This document shows, in pieces, positions 34,232 to 42,433 of a DNA stretch of 64,000 nucleotides. Source of the DNA: Candidatus Chromulinivorax destructor. Lineage in GTDB: Bacteria; Babelota; Babeliae; Babelales; Chromulinivoraceae. The notes under the pieces were generated by a model, which did not search any database, was not told the DNA's origin, and saw only the letters and a list, made by a program, of their open reading frames with translations. Position 1 is the stretch's first letter; each line of letters begins with the position of its first letter. Made by a program: the position numbers and the translations under genes. The stretch lies in contig NZ_CP025544.1 of the NCBI RefSeq assembly GCF_003366055.1, positions 124,001-188,000 on the forward strand, in the 5' to 3' direction.

Positions 34232-35731
34232 ATGAACCAAAATTCATCTCGACCTACTAATCCTAGGTCAACGCAACAATCACGTGATGGTAGACCTTCT
34301 TTTTCTTCTAACAAAAAAAGATCTAACGATTCACACAGCAACTCGTATAGCTCACAAGGTAATTCATCATACAGTTCACAAGGTAATGGCTCAAGCTCAC
34401 AAGGCGAAAGATCATCATCTTCATCTCGTCCATCATACCAAGGCAGCAGCAATGGCGGCGAACGCTCTTCATACGGATCATCAAATTCATCTCAAGGCGG
34501 CAGATCATACGGATCGTCTCAAGGTGGTAGATCATCTTATGGATCTTCTTCACAAGGCGGCAGATCTTCTTATGGTTCACAAGGTGGTTACGGCGGCGGA
34601 CGCAATCGTCGACCAAGCAAAAAAAATACACTTGATATTTCAGCGTTTATTAACAGAGTAACTGCTGACACAACACCTGCAGCGGTTTTTGTTCCAAAAC
34701 ACCAGTTTGCTGAGTTAAACTTACATGCAGATCTTTTAAAAAACTTAGAAACACGTGGATTTGTTCAACCAACTCCAATTCAAGATGCTGTTATTCCAAG
34801 TATTACGAATAATAACCAGGATCTTGTAGGACTTGCTAACACAGGTACAGGTAAAACAGGTGCTTTCTTAATTCCTTTAATTAACAAAGCGCTGACAAAC
34901 AGAGATCAACAAACATTAATCTTAGCTCCAACTCGTGAGTTAGCGGTTCAAATCGAAAAAGAATTTTATCTTCTTTCTAGAAACTTACGCTTAACTTCAG
35001 TTGTTATCGTTGGTGGTGCTCCAATTTGGCCACAAATGCAAAAAGCTAAAACTTTTAATAACTTTGTTGTTGGTACACCTGGACGTGTTATCGATCTTAT
35101 TAAACGTGGTGCATTAAAACTAGAAAACTTTAAAACAGCTGTTCTAGACGAAGCAGATAGAATGCTTGATATGGGCTTCATCACTGACATTAAATACATT
35201 TTAAGTCACTTACCTGAAGAACGTCAAACACTATTCTTCTCTGCAACGTTATCATCTGAAATTAAAGGTTTGATCAGTGATTTCTTGAAAAATCCAATTA
35301 ACGTTTCTGTTAAAACTGGTGATACTTCAAAAAACATTCATCAAGACGTTGTTAGAATGAACGGCCGTAGCAAAATTGATGTTTTACAAGAAATGTTGTC
35401 ACAAGCAGAATTTTCTAAAGTTCTAGCTTTTGGTAAAACAAAACACGGTGTTGATAAAATTTATGAATCATTAATTGAAGTTGGCATCAAAGCTGAATCA
35501 ATTCATGGTAATAAATCACATGGTCAACGTCAAAGAGCTTTGCAAAACTTCAAAAATGATCGCGCAAAGATCTTAATCGCAACTGACGTTGCAGCTCGAG
35601 GAATCGATATCAGTGGTATTACTCACGTAATTAACTTTGATACTCCTCAAAGCTATGATGATTACATTCATAGAATTGGTCGTACAGGTAGAGGCAACCA
35701 AAAAGGTGTAGCTCTTACTTTCATCGACTAG
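34232..35731 (+). CDS. DEAD-box RNA helicase with Ser/Gly-rich N-terminal tail
   Basis: 499 residues. Residues 1-130 are low complexity, built from units such as SSQGGRSSYGSS and ending in GGGRNRRPSKKN. Then comes the full helicase core: Q motif (PTPIQ), motif I ANTGTGKTGAF, Ia PTRELA, TPGRV, DEAD (in LDEADRMLD, about residue 305), SAT (FFSATL), ARGIDI and HRIGRTGRG. The protein ends a few residues after motif VI, without the usual basic C-terminal tail, so the disordered RNA-binding tail seems to have moved to the N-terminus. It unwinds RNA duplexes, probably in ribosome assembly or cold adaptation (RhlE/CsdA-like). Confidence 0.95.
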   Translation: MNQNSSRPTNPRSTQQSRDGRPSFSSNKKRSNDSHSNSYSSQGNSSYSSQGNGSSSQGERSSSSSRPSYQGSSNGGERSSYGSSNSSQGGRSYGSSQGGRSSYGSSSQGGRSSYGSQGGYGGGRNRRPSKKNTLDISAFINRVTADTTPAAVFVPKHQFAELNLHADLLKNLETRGFVQPTPIQDAVIPSITNNNQDLVGLANTGTGKTGAFLIPLINKALTNRDQQTLILAPTRELAVQIEKEFYLLSRNLRLTSVVIVGGAPIWPQMQKAKTFNNFVVGTPGRVIDLIKRGALKLENFKTAVLDEADRMLDMGFITDIKYILSHLPEERQTLFFSATLSSEIKGLISDFLKNPINVSVKTGDTSKNIHQDVVRMNGRSKIDVLQEMLSQAEFSKVLAFGKTKHGVDKIYESLIEVGIKAESIHGNKSHGQRQRALQNFKNDRAKILIATDVAARGIDISGITHVINFDTPQSYDDYIHRIGRTGRGNQKGVALTFID

Positions 35732-35751
35732 TCGCTGAGTTTAAAAATAAT

Positions 35752-35782
35752 AAAAAGACCCGTACAATGTACGGGTCTTTTT
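35752..35782. terminator. Terminator of the helicase gene, also usable from the minus strand
   Basis: Perfect 15-bp arms AAAAAGACCCGTACA / TGTACGGGTCTTTTT, with A and T runs at both ends. Confidence 0.9.
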
Positions 35783-35857
35783 ATTATGTACTATTATTTT
35801 ACATGCTAACGCATTTTTTATACTACTCTTACTCATCATCAGTACATTATTTTATTT

Positions 35858-36226
35858 CTAAAACCCCTGAGTAGTAAAAGTTCCATCAGGATTTAAAATT
35901 AAATTCCAATTAGCCTTCCCTTGAAATTTATTTACTGTTATCGTTGCACTATCTAATTCTTGACCATTTTTTAATGCTGTATATTTATAAGTTGTACCAC
36001 TTGGTGCAACATTTATTGTATGGTTATCAGATGTTAAAAGTCTTGTTTTTGCTTTATCATATTTTCCACCAAGCCATTTTCTTTCATTTAAACCATAAGT
36101 AACATAATCATTTTCAGGAAATATAACATTAACATGAGCGTTCCCTGCTTTAGGATATACAAAAGATACACTCATAAGACACATAAAAAATAATAACTTG
36201 TTGATGCTACGCATATTTTGATTCAT
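35858..36226 (-). CDS. Small secreted beta-rich protein, 122 aa
   Basis: Starts at ATG 36226 with AAAGGAG upstream. Signal peptide at residues 8-29 (NKLLFFMCLMSVSFVYPKAG). The mature part is about 95 residues, predicted mainly strand (HVNVIFPENDYVTYGL, TTYKYTALKNGQ, SATITVNKFQGKANWNLIL). No family is recognised. Confidence 0.7.
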   Translation of the reverse strand: MNQNMRSINKLLFFMCLMSVSFVYPKAGNAHVNVIFPENDYVTYGLNERKWLGGKYDKAKTRLLTSDNHTINVAPSGTTYKYTALKNGQELDSATITVNKFQGKANWNLILNPDGTFTTQGF

Positions 36227-36478
36227 AGAATATCTCCTTTTTATTTTAAAACAATAACTGAATTAATCATAAACAAAAAGCTGCTAAATAATCAATATTT
36301 GCATATAAAATTAATTTAAATAAGAAAGAAAATGAAATTTCAAAAGCAGTATACAATCAGAAAATACCAGTTGTTTAAATTTTACTTTAAAATTCTTTAA
36401 TTGTGCTAATTATAGATGTGGCGTCCACATAAAAACCTATTTTCGTATGTAATTTGATCTATTCTACATAATAAAATA
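36227..36478. other. A/T-rich intergenic stretch, nothing recognised
   Basis: Apart from the hairpin at 36479-36510, the gap 36227-36537 is A/T-rich DNA upstream of the small secreted protein gene. It presumably holds that gene's promoter, but no convincing boxes, RNA or repeat copy are seen. Confidence 0.5.
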
Positions 36479-36510
36479 TAGGGTGTTGATAGTTTACTAC
36501 CAACACCCTA
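36479..36510 (-). terminator. Hairpin terminator of the 36538 gene
   Basis: TAGGGTGTTGATAGT / ACTACCAACACCCTA stem with one G-T type mismatch. On the minus strand it is followed by TATTTTATT. Confidence 0.7.
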
Positions 36511-36537
36511 CTGTACGCTTACAACTATAAAAAGTTA

Positions 36538-37209
36538 CTATGCATAAACTAAACCAAGCAGCTCTATATATTCTGCAACGCTTTGCACAACACCAATTTT
36601 TTCTCGTCGAACATTCAGATCTTCTAATGTTCCTTCATACGGATACAATACAATTTCTTTATCCTCTGTGACCATAAATTGAGTCCCATACTTTTGCTTC
36701 ATACCAAAATTAAGACAAACACGATCATACAAATATGCATAATTTTGTGCATCTGTTTGACCATTTTCAACAAGCTGAGTTAAAACAAATAAACAACCCG
36801 CCTTAAAAAAAAGATCTCCATCGTTATGCTGAATGAGCAACCATGCTTGATGATCTGCATCAACGCCAAACTTTGATATGGTTATCCAACCATGAACGGC
36901 CAAAATTTGCTTCATAATATTCAAATGAAATGCACCGACGTCATGAACTAATATCGCAAGTTCATCATGCTCTAAATCACGCCCAATAATACCATTAATT
37001 TGCAAATCTTGTAAAAATTCAACACGAACATCTTGATCTATCTGATACATATAGCTTAAAATCGATTGAACATACTCAACATCTAACAGATCGCCTTGAG
37101 GAAAATTTGTTTGTTCTTCTATAACTCTTGCCCGTAAATCAGCACTTGCACATATGCTAATTGATAAAAGCTGCATACTTAATAAAAAACTACAGACCAT
37201 ACGCTTCAT
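36538..37209 (-). CDS. Secreted hypothetical protein, 223 aa
   Basis: ATG 37209 (MKRMVCSF) is chosen because GAGGAG lies 8 bases before it; the open frame extends 11 codons further. Signal peptide VCSFLLSMQLLSISICASA. The mature protein has helices and strands (ELAILVHDVGAFHLNIMKQI, GWITISKFGVDADHQAWLLI, QHNDGDLFFKAGCLFVLTQL). The segment around DADHQAWLLIQHNDGDLFF suggests a compact enzyme-like domain, but no family is named with confidence. Confidence 0.7.
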   Translation of the reverse strand: MKRMVCSFLLSMQLLSISICASADLRARVIEEQTNFPQGDLLDVEYVQSILSYMYQIDQDVRVEFLQDLQINGIIGRDLEHDELAILVHDVGAFHLNIMKQILAVHGWITISKFGVDADHQAWLLIQHNDGDLFFKAGCLFVLTQLVENGQTDAQNYAYLYDRVCLNFGMKQKYGTQFMVTEDKEIVLYPYEGTLEDLNVRREKIGVVQSVAEYIELLGLVYA

Positions 37210-37453
37210 AAAAAAACTCCTCAAAATAGTTATCATTATCATGACTCATGAATTACTATAATCATAGTCTGAAAAATTTATAGTTATTTTATTGAATAAC
37301 AGAATTATGGTACAAACAAATTTTAAACACGATTTTTTTCACCATGATTATCTACCGTATATTGTGCAAGCAAAATAATAAAACTTGTATTACATAGAAT
37401 AAAAAATAATATTACTATAGTTATGATGTAAGAAATATACAATAGGTTTAATT

Positions 37454-38101
37454 ATGAAATTAAAAAAATATGCTCTTGGTATTTGGCATAGCTATAAAAC
37501 TACGCAACGATTACGTCGCCTGAACAAACATGAATTACTTGCAACATGGTTTGATGCTCATCACCTTGCATCAATGCAAAAAGTTTTTTCAACAGGCAAA
37601 ATTTCTATTGATGAAGAACAAGCATGCCGATGCACGGCTTTACTTGCTGCTACCGCTCGTGGCAACATAGATATAGTCATATGGCTGTTGAGTAAAGGCG
37701 CAAACATTCACCATCAAAGTAGTGATAACGGATCAGCTTTTCATAGTGCTGCAAGCCGTGGATATATCGATATATTGCAACTACTTCATAATCGATACAA
37801 TATAGATATTGATCACATTGACGACCAAGGTCAAACAGCTCTCATAAACGCTGCTTTTTTATTACCATCATCAAGTCTTGGGCTTGTACAAAAAGTCACT
37901 GCTCTGTTATTACAATGGGGTGCTAATCCTATACTACAAGACTTGCAAGGTTTTACAGCTTTAGACTATATCACTTTACAAATAAAAGATTATGATGATA
38001 AAAAAAGCCTTGATACATTTGAAATTGAAAGTTATCAAGACTTAGTAGAAACTAAAGAAATATTAGAAAAAACTATCGCTGCTTATAAGGAAAAAATATG
38101 A
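37454..38101 (+). CDS. Ankyrin-repeat protein without signal peptide, 215 aa
   Basis: The basic N-terminus (MKLKKYALGIWHSYKTTQRL) lacks a hydrophobic signal. About four ankyrin repeats follow (TALLAATARGNIDIVIWLLS, SAFHSAASRGYIDILQLLHN, TALINAAFLLPSS, TALDYITLQ). It is the only ankyrin protein of the window that appears cytoplasmic, unless exported by a non-Sec route. Its last codon overlaps the next gene's start (ATGA, 38098-38101), so the pair is translationally coupled. Confidence 0.8.
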   Translation: MKLKKYALGIWHSYKTTQRLRRLNKHELLATWFDAHHLASMQKVFSTGKISIDEEQACRCTALLAATARGNIDIVIWLLSKGANIHHQSSDNGSAFHSAASRGYIDILQLLHNRYNIDIDHIDDQGQTALINAAFLLPSSSLGLVQKVTALLLQWGANPILQDLQGFTALDYITLQIKDYDDKKSLDTFEIESYQDLVETKEILEKTIAAYKEKI

Positions 38102-38715
38102 TTAAAAAATATTCAGTTTTTTGTATAAGTTTTTTATTACAATCTCAAAATTTTATGCAAGCAGTTCCTCTTAACTCCCATAAACAGTTATTACGAGCTA
38201 TATTATATCGTGTTGTGCAAACTAAAAAAGAAGGATTTCCTTCCTTTGAAACATTAAAAAATCAACCGTACAGAGATCGAAATTTTGAATTTACTACATT
38301 ACATAATGATTTTTTAAAATCAATTCATGATGAATTAAGAATGGATAAATTCTATTTAGATGGAAATTTTTTCCATGCTAATAAAGTGAGTAAAGAAAAT
38401 CATTATCCTTATCAATTGTCGGATAAAACAATACAAGCATTACAACACCATATCCCTAATTTTCCTTTTGGGAACCCTGAATTTGATGAAGAATGCAAAT
38501 ATGCTTGCATGTATTGCATCTTAGGACAAGCAAGAAAAATGCAAGAAACTTTTCAATCAGATCACCCACAAATAGCTTTTGAACTTCTGGCTATGTACCC
38601 TTTAAAAGAACTTTATAGGCCATATATAAAAATTTCAAAAATTATTGCAACTCATGAAAGACCCTGGGTATCATTTTGGTCTGCAAAATATAGCTTTTTG
38701 AACAATCAAGAATAA
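38098..38715 (+). CDS. Exported hypothetical protein coupled to the ankyrin gene, 205 aa
   Basis: Starts within the stop of the upstream ankyrin gene. Signal peptide at residues 6-22 (VFCISFLLQSQNFMQA). The mature part is helical, with basic and aromatic residues and three Cys in YACMYCILG and the nearby ECKYAC. No known family is recognised. Coupling suggests it works with the ankyrin protein although only this one has a signal. Confidence 0.7.
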   Translation: MIKKYSVFCISFLLQSQNFMQAVPLNSHKQLLRAILYRVVQTKKEGFPSFETLKNQPYRDRNFEFTTLHNDFLKSIHDELRMDKFYLDGNFFHANKVSKENHYPYQLSDKTIQALQHHIPNFPFGNPEFDEECKYACMYCILGQARKMQETFQSDHPQIAFELLAMYPLKELYRPYIKISKIIATHERPWVSFWSAKYSFLNNQE

Positions 38716-38755
38716 GCTCAAATTTTTTAACCTGATAATAAATTTTCTAAAACCA

Positions 38756-38791
38756 ATAGAGCTAACCTGAAATCCAACTTGTTAGCTCTAT
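38756..38791. terminator. Hairpin between convergent genes
   Basis: Perfect 11-bp stem ATAGAGCTAAC / GTTAGCTCTAT with a 14-base loop. T-tracts are weak on both strands, so termination is likely but not certain. Confidence 0.55.
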
Positions 38792-38825
38792 AAAAACTGA
38801 GATTTTTGCTTTTTGTTCTGTATCA

Positions 38826-38940
38826 AAACTCCAGAAATCTAAAATCGAGTTGGCCTCATGCACTATTTTTGCATTCAAAAAGCGTAGAGTGATCAAGGCT
38901 CCCACTGTTTCCAGCTGTGTTCGGTGTAGCTTTATATAAA
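38826..38940 (-). repeat. Dispersed element, copy F (degraded)
   Basis: Reverse fragment without clear terminal repeats: AAAACTCCAGAAATCTA, GTTGGCCTCATGCACTATTT, AAAAAGCGTAGAG and CCACTGTTTCCAGC. It ends with the block GCTGTGTTCGGTGTAGCTTT, the inverse of a block in copy B. It lies 22 bp from the stop of the Maf gene. Confidence 0.65.
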
Positions 38941-38962
38941 TTCTTAAATTCAAAACAGTGAA

Positions 38963-39583
38963 TCATTTTGCATAAAATCCAAATTCAAATAAAGCTTTAC
39001 GAATTTTAAACATCGGCAAACCAATAATTGATTCGTAAGAGCCATTAACAGATTTTAAAAATTGACCACCAATGCCTTCGATCGAAATTGCACCACTGAC
39101 CGATAAAAATGGAATGGTGTCTAAATAAAAATCTAAAAATTCATCTGCAACATCAAAGACTGATGTAGAATCCTCATAATCAACAACTTCTTGATCGACA
39201 ACCCAATTATTGTTTTGCCAGACAAGCTTTTGCAAATAAAATCCTGTTATGGTTCTGGTACCTAATCGTGACTCTTGCAGCATGCTGATTGCATCTGCAC
39301 GATCAACTGGCTTGTAAAGTATACGACCATTCAGCGTTAGCCCTAAAGTATCTGCTGTCAATACAAATAATAGTTGACCTTCTGTTTGACCTGCAGGAAA
39401 TTTTGCATGCACCATTTTAAGCTGCGCAATCTGCATGACAACTTGTGATAATTCTTGTGTTTGATCAACTTGCAATTCGTCAGCATCTTGTTCAATAACA
39501 ACAAATGGAATATGAGCTTGCTCTAACAATCTTTTTCTTGAAGCTGAATTTGACGCAATATGAAGAACATGAGAAAAAACCAT
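38963..39583 (-). CDS. maf: Maf-like nucleotide pyrophosphatase
   Basis: ATG 39583 is chosen over an in-frame GTG two codons upstream because AAGG lies 7 bases before it. Maf signatures: HIASNSASRKRLLEQAHIPF near the N-terminus, the conserved LTADTLGLTLNGRILYKP, then FLDFYL, and GAISIEGIGGQFLKSVNGSY with IGLPM near the C-terminus. The family hydrolyses non-canonical or modified nucleoside triphosphates and has been linked to septum formation. The second half of the first motif departs from the usual SPRR, so substrate preference cannot be called. Confidence 0.85.
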   Translation of the reverse strand: MVFSHVLHIASNSASRKRLLEQAHIPFVVIEQDADELQVDQTQELSQVVMQIAQLKMVHAKFPAGQTEGQLLFVLTADTLGLTLNGRILYKPVDRADAISMLQESRLGTRTITGFYLQKLVWQNNNWVVDQEVVDYEDSTSVFDVADEFLDFYLDTIPFLSVSGAISIEGIGGQFLKSVNGSYESIIGLPMFKIRKALFEFGFYAK

Positions 39584-39670
39584 ACGCACACCTTACAAAA
39601 TTATGACGTAATTATTATGACTCCTCATATTACCACAATTTATAAAAATCTAAAAAATCAATGAATGCAC

Positions 39671-39708
39671 ATAAAGTCACCTGAAAATATTCTTTCAAGT
39701 GACTTTAT
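39671..39708 (-). terminator. Hairpin terminator of the 39729 ankyrin gene
   Basis: ATAAAGTCACCTGAAA / TTTCAAGTGACTTTAT stem with one mismatch. Confidence 0.7.
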
Positions 39709-39728
39709 ATGTATATGTAAATATAGAA

Positions 39729-40592
39729 TTAAACTATGTACTCAGGCAACTCTTTACTTAATAGTAGTGATTCTAAATTTTTATAATTTTTTGTATGAGC
39801 AATCGAAAGAGGAGTTAATCCATCAATATTTTGAGCAAAACAGTCTGCCCCTGCATCAATTAGTTTTTGAGCGATATCTTGATAATTATGAAAAACAGCT
39901 GCCATTAATGGGCTACTACCTTTAAAATCTACCTTATTGACATCAGCTCCTTGGTCAATTAAAAAAGCAACTATTTCCGGACTGTTATAAAGAACTGCAT
40001 TATACAATGCAGTTCTTTTATACGGATTAAAAGACTCATTTATATCAACACCAAGTTCAACTAAAAATTTTACCGCACTCATATTATGACGACCAGCTGC
40101 AACTACTAAACACGACCAACTCATTTCACGAGATAATTGATTTACCCATAGCAAGCACCGAGATTTCAAAAACCCAGATGAATTACGTATAACATACTGA
40201 AAAATAGGATTTTGAACATCAGAAATACTTTGACATGAACTCAGAGCTTTACTAAATTCATCTTTAAATATATTTTTCATATATATACTCATAACGTTCG
40301 TCGCTTGCTTAAAAGAATTTTCACAATTTTTTATAATTTGCACATCTGAATCATCTTGCAATTCTTTGCCCATATCTATCATAAAATCTTCAAATGTTGG
40401 AAATTCTTGAGCATTCCGCTTTATTTTATTGTCTCGTAAAAGATCAAACCCTTCATCTAACGTAACAAATGCATGCTTAACATCACATGAAGTTAGATAA
40501 TCGCCATAACTTAACTGAAACGATTGAATATCAAACGATTGCAAAATAACGCATGCAATCATAGACAACATTAAAATATTATTTTTTTTCAT
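39729..40592 (-). CDS. Exported ankyrin-repeat protein, 287 aa
   Basis: Signal peptide at residues 4-23 (NILMLSMIACVILQSFDIQS). The N-terminal helical domain (about 30-150) carries VQNPIFQYVIRNSSG, the motif shared with the other secreted ankyrin proteins. Then come about four ankyrin repeats (SCLVVAAGRHNMSAVKFLVE, TALYNAVLYNSPEIVAFLID, SPLMAAVFHNYQDIAQKLID, TPLSIAHTKNYKNLESLLLS). It lies 45 bp downstream of the 40638 paralogue on the same strand. Confidence 0.85.
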   Translation of the reverse strand: MKKNNILMLSMIACVILQSFDIQSFQLSYGDYLTSCDVKHAFVTLDEGFDLLRDNKIKRNAQEFPTFEDFMIDMGKELQDDSDVQIIKNCENSFKQATNVMSIYMKNIFKDEFSKALSSCQSISDVQNPIFQYVIRNSSGFLKSRCLLWVNQLSREMSWSCLVVAAGRHNMSAVKFLVELGVDINESFNPYKRTALYNAVLYNSPEIVAFLIDQGADVNKVDFKGSSPLMAAVFHNYQDIAQKLIDAGADCFAQNIDGLTPLSIAHTKNYKNLESLLLSKELPEYIV

Positions 40593-40637
40593 GGTATACC
40601 TATACTTTTTTTATAATTATAAAATAATTTATACAAA

Positions 40638-41465
40638 TTAATCTCTATGCATCATTGCCAATACTTCTTTTCTATTCATTTTTCGAGCTAATAATAATGG
40701 CGTTGTATCAAAGCATTGCGTATGAATATCAGCGCCATATTCTAATAAAATTTGAACTATTTTTTTATGATTTCCTAATACTGCTGCATACAATGGAGTT
40801 TTACCACTGTAATAAGCATCAACAACTGCACCTGCGTTTATTAACATTGCAGCTATAACAGAACGATTATATTCAGATGCCAAATACAATAAAGAGCCAG
40901 ATACATTAACATCAATCCCTGCATCAATTAAAAATTGCACTGCCTGAATATTATTATGAATAACAGCTTTGTTTAAAGATCCGTATAATTGAATCATATG
41001 CATAGTAAGATAATCTTTAACAGCATAGTTCATAAATGCATTATAATATTGTAAAACATAGAGAAATAAAGGATTTTGCACGTCTTGAAATGAAATATTA
41101 TGGTCAATTATTTTTTGCAATCCAACAAAAAATTTTGGAATCACATGTTTGATAATTAACTGTTCAGCGTCATAAATAGATTGATCAAAAATTTTTATAA
41201 AATCATCTTGGCTTGCTAGATCGTCTTCATCATTCATGCAATCAATTAATCTGGCATGCATATAATCATAAAATGATGTATTAAAAAGTCTTTCTCGTTG
41301 CAAAATAGCAAAACCTTTTTGTAAGTGAGGAAATCGATCGACTATCTCTGCTAGTTGATACTCTTTTGAGATCACAACTGTTTGCTCACAAGCACTATGT
41401 AATGACACACTTTGAGTAAACAAACACACAAAAATATTGATAACTAAAATAGTACGACACTTCAT
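40638..41465 (-). CDS. Exported ankyrin-repeat protein, 275 aa
   Basis: Signal peptide at residues 6-25 (ILVINIFVCLFTQSVSLHSA). The helical domain contains FPHLQKGFAILQRERLFN and VQNPLFLYVLQYYNA, matching its downstream neighbour and the four-gene cluster. The ankyrin part has about four repeats (GSLNKAVIHNNIQAVQFLID, GSLLYLASEYNRSVIAAMLI, TPLYAAVLGNHKKIVQILLE, TPLLLARKMNRKE). Function as above is inferred: an exported binding protein with unknown target. Confidence 0.85.
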   Translation of the reverse strand: MKCRTILVINIFVCLFTQSVSLHSACEQTVVISKEYQLAEIVDRFPHLQKGFAILQRERLFNTSFYDYMHARLIDCMNDEDDLASQDDFIKIFDQSIYDAEQLIIKHVIPKFFVGLQKIIDHNISFQDVQNPLFLYVLQYYNAFMNYAVKDYLTMHMIQLYGSLNKAVIHNNIQAVQFLIDAGIDVNVSGSLLYLASEYNRSVIAAMLINAGAVVDAYYSGKTPLYAAVLGNHKKIVQILLEYGADIHTQCFDTTPLLLARKMNRKEVLAMMHRD

Positions 41466-41557
41466 GATACATACTCAATAAAAATAAAATTTTATATAGA
41501 TACAGAGTCATTATAATAAATCTTACAGATAGAAAACAATACTTTGCCTGGAAAATC

Positions 41558-41762
41558 TAGGCTGCATAAACCAAATTTAAAATAAATATGTAAACCTACG
41601 ATATCGCTTCGCTCATCTCCGGAAACAGTGGTGGCGGCGGCCACGTTACGCTTTTTTATGTAAAGAAAGAGTGCACCAAGCCAACCGGCCAGCAAATTTC
41701 AGGAGTTTTCGTAGAAATCGCAAGAAAGAATCGAGCATAAAAATTTGATGCACAAAATCTAA
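41558..41762 (+). repeat. Dispersed inverted-repeat element, copy G (good reference copy)
   Basis: Forward copy in the 430-bp gap 41466-41895. Ends: TAGGCTGCATAAACCAAATTT (41558-41578) and AAATTTGATGCACAAAATCTA (41741-41761). Core: CCTACGATATCGCTTCGCTC, CTCCGGAAAC, GTGGTGGCGGCGGCCACG and AACCGGCCAGC. A diverged fragment of the module seen in copies A and H follows at 41818-41852 (AACGAAGCAAATTTGGGGGA). Confidence 0.85.
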
Positions 41763-41857
41763 AAATAAAGAACCCCACAGGAAGCTGACGGAGTATTTAC
41801 ACAAAGGAAACGAAGCAAATTTGGGGGAATTAAACCCAGTTAAAATTAAAGACAAAA

Positions 41858-41891
41858 AAAATCCCACTCTTTTTCAAGAATGGGATTTTTA
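41858..41891 (-). terminator. Terminator after tRNA-Gln
   Basis: AAAAATCCCACTCTT / AAGAATGGGATTTTT stem with one mismatch, ending 5 bp from the tRNA 3' end. T-run on the minus strand. Confidence 0.85.
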
Positions 41892-41895
41892 ATTT

Positions 41896-41970
41896 TGGCT
41901 GGAGCGGGAGGATTCGAACCTCCGCATACCCGCACCAAAAACGGGTGCCTTACCGCTTGGCTACGCTCCA
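41896..41970 (-). tRNA. tRNA-Gln (anticodon TTG), CCA encoded
   Basis: Read on the minus strand: acceptor TGGAGCG / CGCTCCA, D-arm GCC-AAGCGGTAA-GGC, anticodon stem CCCGT / GCGGG with loop TTTTGGT (anticodon TTG), T-arm GGAGG-TTCGAAT-CCTCC, then discriminator G and CCA. All stems pair. It lies 20 bp after the spoVG stop, so it is probably cotranscribed with spoVG and ends at the adjacent terminator. Confidence 0.97.
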
Positions 41971-41990
41971 ACTAACTTTTTAATTTTCAA

Positions 41991-42302
41991 TTACTCTCTG
42001 TCGTATGAACTATCTGCGCCTTCAAGAGCTTCTTCAGCTGTCATTGCTTCGCTTGCTGTTACTTCATACTCAGCAATAATACGATCTTCTATTTCAGTTC
42101 TAGTACCAGAATTAAGCGGATGGACAATATCTCTAAAACCATCTTTTCTACGACGTGAAGGCATAGAAACGAACAACCCTTTATCACCTTCGATTACTTT
42201 AAGATCGCGGATAATAAAACAATCATCAAAAACCATTGTTGCATATGCTTTTAATCTACCACTATCTTTTACAGGATAGACTTTTATTTCTGTGATTTCC
42301 AT
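41991..42302 (-). CDS. spoVG: SpoVG family RNA/DNA-binding regulator
   Basis: 103 residues, full family length. Starts MEITEIKVYPVK and has the conserved core AYATMVFDDCFIIRDLKVIE, then GLFVSMPSRRRKDG and DIVHPLNSGTR, which matches SpoVG closely. Family members bind nucleic acids and tune gene expression in many non-sporulating bacteria, so the name does not imply sporulation. GAAGGA precedes the start by about 8 bases. The acidic C-terminus (EALEGADSSYDRE) is typical. Confidence 0.96.
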   Translation of the reverse strand: MEITEIKVYPVKDSGRLKAYATMVFDDCFIIRDLKVIEGDKGLFVSMPSRRRKDGFRDIVHPLNSGTRTEIEDRIIAEYEVTASEAMTAEEALEGADSSYDRE

Positions 42303-42340
42303 GGCTACAGTCCTTCAAATAAAGTGTTCTGTCGAAACGC

Positions 42341-42369
42341 TTAATATACTACTCTGAGTTTAATTTCAA
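42341..42369 (-). promoter_or_regulatory. Candidate sigma70 promoter of spoVG and tRNA-Gln
   Basis: On the minus strand: TTGAAA, 17-bp spacer, TATTAA, about 38 bp before the spoVG start. Confidence 0.55.
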
Positions 42370-42433
42370 AAAAATCTAGAATCATTAGTTCTTAACGTTA
42401 ATAATAATACCCATAGATCATTCATTTGTCAAA

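Noticed and set aside
34284-34661. 125-codon plus-strand open frame rich in His/Ala, and a minus-strand frame at 34216-34452
   Set aside because: Both are shadows of the Ser/Gly-rich low-complexity part of the helicase gene.
41492-41695. Minus-strand open frame containing SGDERSDIVG, also seen at 50891-51145 and, in variant form, 58865-59050
   Set aside because: The shared peptide is only the translation of the dispersed element's core; frames and ends differ among copies.
41991-42302. Sporulation role from the SpoVG name
   Set aside because: SpoVG is common in non-sporulating bacteria, and no sporulation genes are seen in the window.
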